NCBI GenBank assembly: GCA_029582265.1 | Contig: CM055826.1 | Span: 37,084,127-37,148,126, forward strand | Length of the DNA stretch: 64,000 nucleotides | Direction of reading: 5' to 3' | DNA from: Zoroaster sp. YZ-2022 | Lineage: Eukaryota > Echinodermata > Asteroidea > Forcipulatida > Zoroasteridae | In this document: one piece after another, positions 43,501-51,689 of the stretch | Position numbering within the stretch: the stretch's first letter is position 1 | Layout: every line of letters starts with the position of its first letter | Translations under genes and position numbers: made by a program | The notes under the pieces: generated by a model | What the model was told of the DNA's origin: nothing | Databases searched by the model: none | Seen by the model: only the letters and a program-made list of their open reading frames with translations

Positions 43501-46500
43501 ATCAACCGGAGGATTTGGTTGATTCTGGTTGATTTTGGCAGGTTAGAAATTTTTTTTGGGTTGATTTTGGAGGATTTTGGCAGGATGGCCCAATGTAACG
43601 TTGGTTGATTTTGGAGGAGTTTGGCAGGTCAGAAAATTTTTTTGGTTGATTTTGGAGGATTTTGGCAGGTTAGGAAATTTTTCTTGGTTGATTTTGGAGG
43701 AGTTTGGCAGGATGGCCCAATGTAACGTTGGTTGATTTTGGAGGAGTTTGGCAGGTCAGAAAATTTGTCTTGGTTGATTTTGGAGGAGTTTGGCAGGTCA
43801 GGAATTTGTTGATTTTGGAGGATTTTGGCAGGTTAGGAAATTTTTCTTGGTTGATTTTGGAGGAGTTTGGCAGGATGGCCCAATGTAACGTTGGTTGATT
43901 TTGGAGGAGTTTGGCAGTGGGCACCACACAAAATACATGTAGAACACCGGTTGATTTTGGAGGATTTAGGCAGTGGGCACCACACAAAATAGAACACCGG
44001 TTGATTTTGGAGGATTTAGGCAGTGGGCACCACACAAAATAGAACACCGGTTGATTTTGGAGGATTTAGGCAGTGGGCACCACACAAAATAGAACACCGG
44101 TTGATTTTGGAGGATTTAGGCAGTGGGCACCACACAAAATAGAACACCGGTTGATTTTGGAGGATTTAGGCAGTGGGCACCACACAAAATACATGTAGAA
44201 CACCGGTTGATTTTGGAGGATTTAGGCAGTGGGCACCACACAAAATAGAACACCGGTTGATTTTGGAGGATTTAGGCAGTGGGCACCACACAAAATAGAA
44301 CACCGGTTGATTTTGGAGGATTTAGGCAGTGGGCACCACACAAAATAGAACACCGGTTGATTTTGGAGGATTTTGGAAGGTTTCTAGAAAATGAGCCTAG
44401 GGGGTTAGGGCTAAGAAAAACAATTTACAAGTAATAAATCCAGACCTGAGCAGAAGCTAGGAAAATGTAAGGCTGTGCAGGGTATCCGGATACCCGACCG
44501 AAACTGTCATTAATACCCGCTTCCATTTTTCAGTTCCAATTACCTGTAAACGACTTTTGAAAATTTTGACTGAATACTTGCCACAAAAATGGAAGACTAC
44601 GATTTTTGTTTGCGTGGGGAATGGAGATGCTATGAGTCGTTTTTAATATGGAATCAGGAAATATATTTCTCATTTATTATGACTCTAATGATACAAGAGA
44701 AACTTGTGTTCATATTGCTTATTTTTAAACATTCAGTATTTATGTGTTTTTACAAAATTGTTTGTGAGTACCCGGGTATACGAAGGTTTCCAATTTCGGG
44801 TATCCGGTTCCCGATATAACTGAAAATGCACAGCCTTAGATTAACCCTCCTATTATAGCTGCACTTTAGTGGCAAGTAGCTATAGAGGTCATAACCAGTC
44901 AACTGCCTGTTTTGACTGTTGACCCAAATGTGCACACATGGGCATTTTGGACTGGATTTGACTGTCATTTTGACCACCATGTGGCAAGTAGCTATAGTGG
45001 TCATAACCAGTCAACTGCCTGTTTTGACTGTTGACCCAAATGTGCACACAGGGGCATTTTGGACTGGATTTGACTGTCATTTTGACCACCCTGAACAATA
45101 CCAGACAATGCTTTTACCAGTAAAAAACGGTCAACTCATTTTAACCTGTAAACTTACATTACCCGCTTCCATTTTTCAGTTCCAATTACCCGTAAATGAC
45201 TTTTGAAAACTTTGACTGAACACTTAAGCCACAAAAATGGAAGACTACGATTTTTGTTTGTGTGGGGAATGGAGATGCCATGAGTCGTTTTTTTATATGG
45301 AGGCAGGAAATTTATCATGACTCTAGTGACACAAGAGAAACTTGTGCTCATATTGCTTATTTTATATACTACTCAATACAATTTAGGGAACACCGTGTTT
45401 TTAACAAATAGGTTTGAAATGTTCCATGAACCGGGATCTTTCAGTAGTCATGTCATGAAAATTGTGACCCGCTCTATCGTAATGAGGAATGTCCCCCAAA
45501 TATGAAAAATGGAGATATGCATACCATCTAACGAACATTTAACGGGCTTTCCAATGAAGCCAAACATAAATGTGTCCCCTTTTCCGTTCCGAAGTTATTA
45601 AACAAAGAAATCGAGATACTGCTGCGATTGTTACAGAAACATTTTACGAGAAAAACGGCTTTGAAAAAAAGTACGCGCTGCGAACAAAAAATGTTTGAAC
45701 TTCGCGCGCTGTGTGTACTACGTGTGGGTGCGCACTGTACATAGTATCTGAACTTGAACGAAATAACTTACCGTGGCAACGGTAATCTTCCGGAAAGGCT
45801 AGAATCACAAAATTTATCAGGTGTATGGACCATGTCTTTAAGAATACTCTGTGAAAGTTTAACGTCAATGCTCAAATTACTTTAGAAGTTCTGGGTCTCT
45901 GAATTTTTGATAAACAAACACTGTCAAACAACGATCATGCGCCTACTCGTGTACGTGAATAACGTGACGTATACTACTATACAATGCATGACCTCGTCGC
46001 TCCCGGTGCCCAGTGATGCGCCGTGCACATGTACATGTACGACTGCAACATTATTCAGTATTCAGACAGTGATGTCATTGATAAAATTACAGAGGTCACA
46101 TCATGACCTTTCTAACAGTACCAAACATGCATGCTAAATGATAATGGCGTGGCTCGAAACGGCGCTTACAAAAGGAGTTCAAACTCATCTTTTTGGAGCT
46201 AACGAGGACGATTTGCAACAAAAATGGACACAGACATGCTTGAGAAAAGGTCTTTATTTTCTACTTTATTGATATTTTTCTCAAAAAGTAAAATAACACA
46301 CAAACTTTGATATTTAAGGTACCTAAATACACAAAAACCTCAAAATCGATTTCAATGCGATTTTTTACGTTATGTGAACTTCAGAGCTTGTTTACGCAAA
46401 ACAGTCCCTTGGGGGACATTCTTCATTACGATAGAGCGAATCACAAATGTGTAATCACTACATGCATCCTTTATGATCTGTTTCATTGTGCAGTTGTTTC

Positions 46501-49500
46501 CCATCAATTCTGTGAAACATTGTGTTTATCTGAAATAAATGATCTTGCTTTAACTGAGATCATTCCGGTGTTCCCGAAATTGTTTTGAGTAGTATACATT
46601 CAGGAGTACAGGGGTAAGGATACCTTTTTTCTGAGAAATAGCACTTCCATTAGAATACCCGATGGGTTTAGCCTTGGTCACAAAATACTTACATTTCTTG
46701 GAATGGCACGTCTGACTTCAATAGTCCTTCCCTGGAGTTCCATGGGCGTGCCGTTTTCCTGCTCATGAAGGACTGTGTCCGTCTCACTTATCGTCGCCAT
46801 GGTGACAAAAGCAAAACCTTTGGAGTTGTTTTGGGCATCCTGAGCGACGGACACACTAGCCACATTCCCTAACTTGCTGAAGTGTTCTTCGATATCTTCT
46901 TTTGTGGTCGACCTGTTCAGCCCGCCCAAGAACAACTTCCTTAGGTTCTCGTCTTCCACCACCTCTTCCTGCTCTTCACATCCCTGTCAATAATTTCAAA
47001 ACAAACTATTATATATTCATTAACCCTCCTATAGGTTTAACAATCAAAGACACTCAAAATTTGTATGTCTCTCTTAACCCACTGACTTTGTGCAGTGCAC
47101 TCAAATACATGCAAGCACATGTGGCTGTGATAGGTGGTCAAACCATGGTCAAACCAAAACCAAAACCAATCAAAGACACTCAAAATTTGTATGCAACTCC
47201 CAACCCATTGACTTTGTGCAGTGCACTCAAATAAATGCAAGGACATGTGGCTAGGATAGGTCAAACCAAAACCACTCATACACAGCTCTGTGTGACTCTG
47301 TGGTTTGACCTACCAAATGGCAATGCAACCAAAAATACTCCAACAGTGACTGTCTGTGGGTGCGGTGCTTACTGGGCCAAATTTCAGCCTGGGCATAGGA
47401 GGGTTAATCCTCTACTATAGCTGCACAGTGGGATGTTGCTACAAAGGACAAAACCAGTCAACTGCCCGTTTCGACTGTTGACCCAAATTTGCACACAGGG
47501 GTATTTTTTGACTGGTATTTACTGTCATTTTGACCACCCTGAACCGGTCCTACTAATTGCCGACCCCTGCCGACAACTCTTAAAAACCTACCGACATCTC
47601 ATTCCATATTCACTTGTAGTTGTCAGTTTAAGCTTAGCATACTAGAAACCTTATAGTTGCTTCCTTGAACCCGGAGAAATAAGTAATTTTAATCACGGAA
47701 ATCTGATTTTCGCGATGCAGTCGTATTGGCCGCCATGATAGTATTCAAGGAGATTGCTTAGTTGTGACAACAGAGGGCGCTTTGCGGCCAATACTACTGC
47801 ATCGCGAAAATCAGATTTCCGTGATTAAAATTACTTATTTCTCCGGGTTCAAGGAAGCAACTATAAGGTTTCTAGGACTTCTATACACATTTACTACTAT
47901 GCTAAGCTTAAACTGACAACTATAAGTGAATATGGAATGAGATGTCAGTAGATTTTTAAGAGTTGTCGGTAGATGTCGGCAATTAGTAGGACCCCCCTGA
48001 ACAATACAAGACAATGCTTTTACAAGACCGAAACTGTCATTACCCGTATCATTTTTTTGAAAATGTGGTTTTAAAAGTTAGCCACCGAACCATAACCAAG
48101 TTGTTTTTGCGTTGACCTCTCTTCATTTGGACCTGTAAATGTACTTACTACACATAAGGTTTGACAGTGTTCGACTTTTTAAGCGCACTACATTTACATA
48201 TACCTTGGCAAGTATATCAATTTTGACTGATTTTGACCCTTGTATTAGGAGGGTTAACCCTACCCCCATAGGGATTTTGGCTAGAAACTACCCCAAATGC
48301 TCCAAAATCCATCAACATGCAGTTAAAAGGTACCCCGACAGTTGGTACACATGGCTACATGCTCTATTCGCTGGGCTATACTGTAGAGCACTGAATCCAT
48401 CAAAATCAGGCCAAACCAGGAGAAGGATTGTGGAGGATTTGGGGTAGATAGAGTTAAGGCTGTATCCAGGTACCCGGATACCTGTATCCAGGTACCCCTA
48501 ACCATAAACAAGTTTTTTTTTTCGTTGACCTCTCTTCATAAATTCAAGATGGCCGCCCTCGTTGAAATCTGTAAACTGTTGATCGTCGTGTAATGTTTTC
48601 GGGCCGATATGCCACAAAATATAAATGTATTAAAGTAAAATCACAATTTTTTGGGCCGCTTTGATAGTTCAACATGTAAGGAATATACCTAGTGTGTCAA
48701 AATAATTGCAAATATCATAAATTTGAGCGCTAAGAATTTACAAAATCGAGGGGTAGAATGTCGTATCCGACCACCACTTTTTCTCATTCAATACAACACT
48801 AATGTAATCTTATCTACCTCGTATGGTGGAGAACATATGGATGATGGACATATACTTCAAATTATTCCAGATATTGATTTCATGAAAAATAAGGCATTTT
48901 TGGTATACGATGACTTCCTCAGTCATGTCAGTTTGAACTTGTCATCTCCCCTGTTAGTGACCAACAATGTGCATGTGGGAGGATTTTTTTAGATAGGAAA
49001 TTAAGTCCGAAAACCATCATAAAAGTGGATTTTAAAGATAGTTTTTGCTTTCTGTACCCCCAAAAATCGATAGAATCATTTTTTTGATTACCAGTCAGAA
49101 CGTCCACACGTCAAAACGTCCACAGACCCAGTCATAACGTCCACGTGACAAAACGTCCACGTAATAATTTCATTGTCCAAATCACACAATTCCCTAATTA
49201 AAAAATGATCTGGGTTTTTTAAATAATTGACTAAAGACAGTTTGTTTTGAATTGTTCCTTGTGTACTTATTACACTTAATCAATGTCCACATTTACGTAG
49301 TAGTTGTTTCGGAGTTCTGTCGCCCGCGATGTAAGAATCCCAGATGTCAAATAACTGTCCTTGCAGCTGCCTGTACTGCTTTCTCTGACGTCGCTCAACT
49401 TTATGTTCGGACACCAGCCGTACTGTCAGGTCCACGATATTCGCCTGTTCGTGAAGCAACTTGATCATCAAATAGAATGCCAAGTTTCCTTTCTTGGCAT

Positions 49501-50728
49501 GACGGTTAAGCATACTGTGCCACCCCCCACAGTCATTGTTCGTCCGAACGGCTTCGTTACAAACACTCCACGATTCCGGTCGCCAGAGTTCTCCATCGAT
49601 CCACGTACCTCGAATGTATTCCGCTAAGGCAGCAAACCTTGGGCCTTTGCCACAGTGCGGAATCGATTTGCCGTGGGCCTATGTGATGGGGTCATGCCTA
49701 TGTTCCCTCAGCCCTATGTTCCCTCAGCCCTATGTTCCCTCAATGCCTAACATTTTTTTTAAATCCAAATTAGGCCCTATGTTCCCTCAACCCTATGTTC
49801 CCTCAACCCTATGTTCCCTCATGGAGTGTTAAGACTGGATGAGGGAACATAGGGCTGAGGGAACATAGGGTCTATTTAGGGCTGAGGGAACATAGGGCTG
49901 AGGGAACATAAGGCTGAGGGAACTTGAGTACGGTCCCTATGTGATTTGCCGTGGGCCTTTGCTACAGTGCGGCCGCCTACACGGTGTTTGTTCTTTTATG
50001 TACAATGCCAGTAATTAGGATTTTCTTAGGTTTGGGTTTCGATTTCACAAAGCTCTTACGATGTGAACACAAAGCATGCCAAGTGGAAGTTTTGACTTGT
50101 GGACGGTGTGGACGTTTTGACCAGTGGACGTTTTGACTGGTTACCTTTTTTTTTAACTGGTTAGTGGTTGCAACAAAATTCCAAAAACCCCTTAAAAAGT
50201 GGCAGTCTGATACGACATTCTTTCCAAATTGAGACTATTAGCGTCAATGACAATGGAACAAGTGTGTGGCCAAGGATTTACATGTAGGTCCGTGCCACAT
50301 GGTCAGTGAGTCCAGTGGGGATAGAGCTAGGATAGCCCCTTAAATTTCCTTTCTGACTTAGGCCTACTGTCTTATTTACTGAAGAATTTATACAAATCAG
50401 TCACTGAAATACACTTTAAGATTAAGGTTTGAAAAAACGAACACTGAAAGTTATGTTATTGACCATACACTGCATGCACAAGCTTCCCGCCTTAATTTGT
50501 ACACGCTGGGTTACACACGCACGCACGGCAACGAGAAACACATAAACCATCTCTCTTTTAATCCAATAATATAGACTTTTTAGTAAAGAAATGTTAAACT
50601 GGACCTCCCACAAGTGTCTATCGGTATGAAAGTTAACAAAAATGGGGAAATTAGCTCGTAATAAGGTTCAGAAACGCGTTTTTGGTACTTACGTAGTCGG
50701 TGGCTTCGTTTATCAGTTCTTCCGCCAT
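34485..50728 (-). CDS. hnRNP A/B-like protein: two RRMs, Gly-rich tail, PY-NLS
   Basis: Seven exons on the minus strand give a complete 295-residue protein: 50693-50728, 46693-46983, 42732-42936, 38604-38750, 37447-37533, 35317-35373, 34485-34549; phases agree throughout. After the acidic leader MAEELINEATDY and GCEEQEEVVEDEN comes RRM1 (RNP2 KLFLGGL, RNP1 SKGFAFVTM), a short EVRRAIPRN linker and RRM2 (RNP2 KVFVAGL, RNP1 SKGYGFVEL, ending VINDIKVDVNKAHADK). The rest is an RGG/GGY low-complexity tail ending SRGRGRGSRYRPY, a basic PY-type nuclear localisation signal (R-x2-PY, transportin-1 class). Such proteins bind nuclear pre-mRNA and regulate splicing and export. The RRM order and linker fit the hnRNP A/B group; the YxPY end recalls hnRNP D/AB, so no exact orthologue is claimed. 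Introns are packed with transposons. Confidence 0.95.
34990..35085. mobile_element. Fragment of the CTTGGGCGATATCGAT MITE
   Basis: AATCGCGATATATG ... ATATCGATATCGCCCAAGCC; one end only. Confidence 0.65.
35317..35373 (-). CDS. hnRNP exon 6 (Gly/Tyr/Ser-rich)
   Basis: SGYDSGYYGSGYSSYGPSG. Acceptor gcttcattacag, donor G|GTAAGA; phase 1 to phase 1, so it could be skipped without breaking the frame. Confidence 0.88.
35450..35642 (+). mobile_element. MITE ending GGGTGTGATTGGGCAG
   Basis: Forward copy of the 7661-7842 element: GGGTGTGATTGGGCAGTTTT ... GACAAATCACACCCTG. Confidence 0.75.
35790..36160. other. hnRNP intron, weak repeat similarity only
   Basis: GAAATGAGGAACGGCCCCCA and AAAGCCCATTAAA recall words inside 45462-46446, so part may be a decayed relative of that element. 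Otherwise nothing. Confidence 0.35.
36170..36583. mobile_element. TTAA-flanked element with GGATTTTGGCGGATTCAGGA repeats
   Basis: TTAA at 36166-36169 and 36584-36587; ends CCCTAACCACC and AGGGGTTAGGG. Six to seven internal copies of a TTTTGGYGGATTCAGGA word in both orientations. Confidence 0.83.
36800..36987. mobile_element. Palindromic MITE (TTGCTTAGC family)
   Basis: Uninterrupted diverged copy: GGGGCCAATCC ... CCATGAAATTGGACCC with inner TTTGCTTAGC / GCTAAGCAAA pairing. Confidence 0.75.
37447..37533 (-). CDS. hnRNP exon 5 (Gly/Tyr-rich)
   Basis: GGYGRGGYGGDSHGGGRDWG-NGYNDYDSY. Acceptor tttttgtcctag, donor A|GTGAGT; 87 nt, symmetric phase. Confidence 0.9.
37670..37905 (-). mobile_element. 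TTAA-family element, ends decayed
   Basis: AATCCTCCAAGGGGCACTTT ... GGATTCAGGAAGGTTCC, as in 4372-4632; terminal CCCTAACC lost on both sides. Confidence 0.75.
38060..38560. other. hnRNP intron, nothing recognised
   Basis: Contains one CGCCATCTTGG (YY1-like) word at about 38151 but no coding or repeat evidence. Confidence 0.4.
38604..38750 (-). CDS. hnRNP exon 4 (end of RRM2, RGG box)
   Basis: LMTNHVINDIKVDVNKAHAD completes RRM2, followed by TRGGRGGYGGGGRGGGGGGG-RGGRG. Acceptor cttgacacag, donor G|GTAAGT. Confidence 0.93.
38764..39010 (-). repeat. Short, diverged array of the 87-bp repeat
   Basis: Three units with GTACATGCTCTATTCGCTGG and TACTGAATCCACCAAAATCA, each about 80-85 bp, just inside the intron upstream of hnRNP exon 4. 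Confidence 0.8.
39019..39880. mobile_element. GGATACCCGACC-type element (family G), split
   Basis: GTAACCGGATACCCGACCAA at the left and GTATCCGGTTCCCGAAATAA at the right; between them sits the family C MITE at 39288-39574. Confidence 0.65.
39288..39574. mobile_element. Family C MITE (CCCTCCTACAATCAGTG)
   Basis: Left flank TTAG, right TTAA (39575-39578); ends CCCTCCTACAATC / GTGTAGGAGGG. A close copy is at 54652-54961. Confidence 0.82.
40009..41750. other. Broken family G ends around unclassified intron DNA
   Basis: GGCTGTACGTTTTCGGATAT at 40016 and CCGGATACCCGGCACAGCCC at 41725 are inverted ends of a family G-like element about 1.7 kb long. The interior (40266-41200) has GC-rich palindromic and AT-rich parts but no transposase I recognise. 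Confidence 0.45.
42036..42648. mobile_element. Long family D element, 613 bp, TTAA both sides
   Basis: TTAA at 42032-42035 and 42649-42652; ends CCAGTTCACGTCGGAGG and CCCGATATGAACTGG. Longer than 17976-18218; no transposase seen. Confidence 0.85.
42653..42688 (+). mobile_element. Right end of a TTAA element (AGGGGGTTAGGG)
   Basis: Stub ending GGGGGTTAGGG with TTAA at 42689-42692; its other part was probably separated by the family D insertion to its left. Confidence 0.6.
42732..42936 (-). CDS. hnRNP exon 3 (RRM2)
   Basis: SNVTSDLVKKVFVAGLNKGS through SKGYGFVELENYYMVDKAA. Acceptor aacttttgcag, donor C|GTAAGT. Confidence 0.95.
43060..43200. mobile_element. Partial AACAGGGCATGGAAT MITE
   Basis: CAACAGGGCATGGAATCGG ... 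GCAGCAAAGGTAATATGACC; one half only. Confidence 0.7.
43303..43445. mobile_element. Family G fragment
   Basis: AAGGCTGTTCCGGGTATCCG, CCGGTTCCATATTTCGGTTC; left end only. Confidence 0.65.
43475..44412 (+). mobile_element. TTAA-family element swollen by two minisatellites
   Basis: Ends CCCTAACCTTCC and AGGGGGTTAGGG with decayed TTAA (CTAA). At 43505-43915 irregular 35-45 bp units TGGTTGATTTTGGAGGA...TTTGGCAGG; at 43916-44365 nine regular 50-bp units CAGTGGGCACCACACAAAAT...AGAACACCGG, two with a 7-bp insert. Confidence 0.88.
44468..44838. mobile_element. Family G element, complete, 371 bp
   Basis: Inverted ends TAAGGCTGTGCAGGGTATCC and GGGTATCCGG...TGCACAGCCTTA. Other parts at 45155-45365, 48458-48540 and 61104-61290. 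hAT-like by appearance, not proven. Confidence 0.8.
44845..45155. mobile_element. Family A MITE with internal 115-bp tandem duplication
   Basis: TTAA at 44841-44844, CCCTCCTATTATAGC left end. The block GTGGCAAGTAGCTATAG ... TTTTGACCACC occurs twice (about 44870-44985 and 44986-45095). Confidence 0.8.
45363..46597. mobile_element. Tc1-like MITE split by a second transposon
   Basis: TATATACTACTCAATACAAT...AGGGAACACCG at the left and CCGGTGTTCCCGAAATTGTT...TTGAGTAGTATA at the right; the halves match 9460-9722 up to ...GTCATGAAA and from TGTGTAATCAC onward. Confidence 0.88.
45462..46446. mobile_element. Inverted-repeat element TTGTGACCCGCTCTATCG, nested
   Basis: About 38-bp ends: TTGTGACCCGCTCTATCGTA...GGGACATTC-type on both sides, inverted. 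Same end type as 18629-19210 but a different interior. No transposase recognised. Confidence 0.87.
46693..46983 (-). CDS. hnRNP exon 2 (RRM1)
   Basis: Ninety-seven codons from GCEEQEEVVEDENLRKLFLG to GRTIEVRRAIPRN. Acceptor attattgacag, donor GTAAGT. Confidence 0.95.
47024..47403. mobile_element. Family B MITE, TTAA both sides
   Basis: TTAA at 47020-47023 and 47404-47407; inverted relative to 23183-23530; contains a partial internal duplication of the CACTCAAAATTTGTATG block. Confidence 0.87.
47408..48253. mobile_element. Family A MITE split by a palindrome
   Basis: Shares TTAA 47404-47407 with the preceding family B element and ends AGGAGGG at TTAA 48254-48257. Interrupted at CACCCTGAAC by the 47545-47994 palindrome; a family G fragment also appears at about 48025. 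Confidence 0.84.
47545..47994. mobile_element. 450-bp near-perfect palindrome with 8-bp target duplication
   Basis: Arms of about 190 bp pair almost base for base: GGTCCTACTAATTGCCG / CGGCAATTAGTAGGACC outermost, GAAATAAGTAATTTTAATCA / TGATTAAAATTACTTATTTC inside. CCCTGAAC is duplicated directly outside (47537-47544, 47995-48002), and uninterrupted family A copies have it once. An 8-bp duplication suggests hAT-type integration. Confidence 0.92.
48258..48453 (+). mobile_element. Single-unit copy of the 87-bp element, TTAA both sides
   Basis: TTAA at 48254-48257 and 48454-48457; CCCTACCCCCATAGGGATTT ... GGAGGATTTGGGGTAGATAGA. It holds only one 87-bp unit (GCTCTATTCGCTGGGCTATA), so it shows the state before array growth. 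Confidence 0.85.
49280..49669 (-). pseudogene. MULE transposase C-terminal fragment
   Basis: Minus-strand reading is open for about 130 codons to a stop and has no start of its own: AEYIRGTWIDG, ELWRPESWSVCNEAVRTNND, GGWHSMLNRHAKKGNLAFYL, then LLHEQANIVDLTVRLVSEHK and RQRKQYRQLQGQLFDIWDSY. The TWI..W.P..WSV....RTNND.EGWH.RLN order and the RKQY....G end are characteristic of animal MULE-domain transposases. The DDE core is missing, replaced upstream by the foldback repeat. Dead copy. Confidence 0.88.
49690..49935. repeat. Foldback repeat of CCTATGTTCCCTCAGC words
   Basis: Left half has six direct copies of CCCTATGTTCCCTCA, right half six of TGAGGGAACATAGGG, meeting near 49835, so the whole block can form a large hairpin. 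Flanked by near-direct repeats of GATTTGCCGTGGGCCT (49663 and 49946). Confidence 0.88.
50230..50690. other. hnRNP intron 1, nothing recognised
   Basis: Unique-looking sequence between the nested elements and exon 1. Confidence 0.45.
50693..50728 (-). CDS. hnRNP exon 1 (start)
   Basis: MAEELINEATDY, 12 codons in a good start context (AAGATGG); donor GTAAGT. Short acidic first exons like this are usual in the family. Confidence 0.85.
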
Positions 50729-50732
50729 CTTG
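50722..50732 (-). promoter_or_regulatory. YY1-like motif over the hnRNP start codon
   Basis: Minus-strand CAAGATGGCGG matches the YY1 consensus AAGATGGCGGC and contains the ATG. Such sites near the 5' end of TATA-less genes are common. A palindromic E-box CACGTG is about 35 bp further upstream (50765-50770). Confidence 0.5.
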
Positions 50733-50734
50733 TA

Positions 50735-51240
50735 TTTTATTGTTGAAAGGACAAAAGCTACACGCACGTGCTATGCGGATGTGTGCTTACGGCGTGTGTG
50801 CATGTGTGATGCCTTTACGATGTACATTGCATAGCATACACTATTCAGTCATGCATGGATGAGCGTGGTGGCGTGCTTTAAGAAATAACCAAGCGTCATC
50901 TTGAGATCGCATCTTGAGTCGTCCAACCTTTTGTTATAAGAATAAGACGAGAGTGGATGCTCATCAATGGGAGACAGTGTTCTCATCTACAAAGACAACA
51001 ATAAGGAAGTGGGATCATTACTGCACACAAAAGATGGGGCAATAAAAATGGCTTTCTAAACAGGCAATTCGATGCAAGATGGGGAAATTGGAAACATCTC
51101 CCCACCCCTCTCAGCGACAAAAAGGCACAGACGTACACACGGTCATTCAAAGCTGACGGGGGGGGGGGTGGGGGTATATGTTCGCTTCAAATGCTAATAA
51201 ATTGTTTGGTTCTTATTTTAACAAGTAAATATGTATATGT
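50735..51240. other. hnRNP 5' UTR, promoter and flanking DNA
   Basis: Alternating GTGTG/CACAC-rich stretch at 50755-50820 and a GGGGGGGGTGGGGG patch at 51160. No further gene seen. Confidence 0.45.
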
Positions 51241-51244
51241 ATAT

Positions 51245-51475
51245 AGTATAAAATCCTGGAAAATGAGGACAAAGCCCTTTGAACCTTCTGGATGTTTAAT
51301 TTTGGATTTACTGACTCCCCACAAACAAGAAACTAGAGGTTTGGACAAAATACAGGTTACTTCTTTCTTTCCCTGCTGGCTACTTCTCTTCTTTCAAGAA
51401 AATTTTGAGGCGAAGGGAGATTTGTAAAAATCCTGAAATCACTAGGAAAAATCCTGAGAAATCACAGACCTGGTA
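51245..51475. mobile_element. Copy of the 9080-9310 MITE family
   Basis: CTTCTGGATGTTTAATTTTG ... CTGAGAAATCACAGACCTGG. Confidence 0.7.
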
Positions 51476-51484
51476 TAGGTTGAT

Positions 51485-51562
51485 GTAGGGTTAGGGTTAG
51501 GGTTTGGGTTTGGGGTTAGGGGTTAGTGTTAGGGGTTGGGGTTAGGGTTAGGGTTAGGGTTC
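51485..51562 (+). repeat. Interstitial telomeric repeat (TTAGGG)n, degenerate
   Basis: GTAGGGTTAGGGTTAGGGTT, variants TTTGGG and TTAGGGG, then three more exact units. Too short and internal to be a chromosome end. Confidence 0.9.
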
Positions 51563-51689
51563 TTGCAAGTGTGATTTCATTTTGTTTTGCCCTCAAAGTA
51601 AAACTGTCATGATGTACATTACTTTCTAGTGAATTTGGATATATTACTTCGATTTGTAGAATTAGAGACGATAAGGCGACAGGCTGAGA

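Larger units (their letters stand above)
49086..50145 (-). mobile_element. Mutator-like (MULE) element, nested
   Basis: Inverted ends GATTACCAGTCAGAACGTCC / GGACGTTTTGACTGGTTACC with subterminal AAACGTCCAC repeats; a T-run of about 8 bp flanks both sides, compatible with the 8-10 bp MULE duplication. Contains a transposase C-terminal fragment (49280-49669) and a foldback insertion. Confidence 0.88.
48751..50225. mobile_element. TATCCGACCxCCACTT element, split by a Mutator-like element
   Basis: Ends GGGTAGAATGTCGTATCCGA and AAGTGGCAGTCTGATACGAC...TTCTTTCC as in 26001-26468; the body is interrupted after ATAGAATCATTTTTTT. Confidence 0.87.

Noticed and set aside
51485..51562. Chromosome end
   Set aside because: Short, degenerate TTAGGG run with ordinary sequence on both sides.
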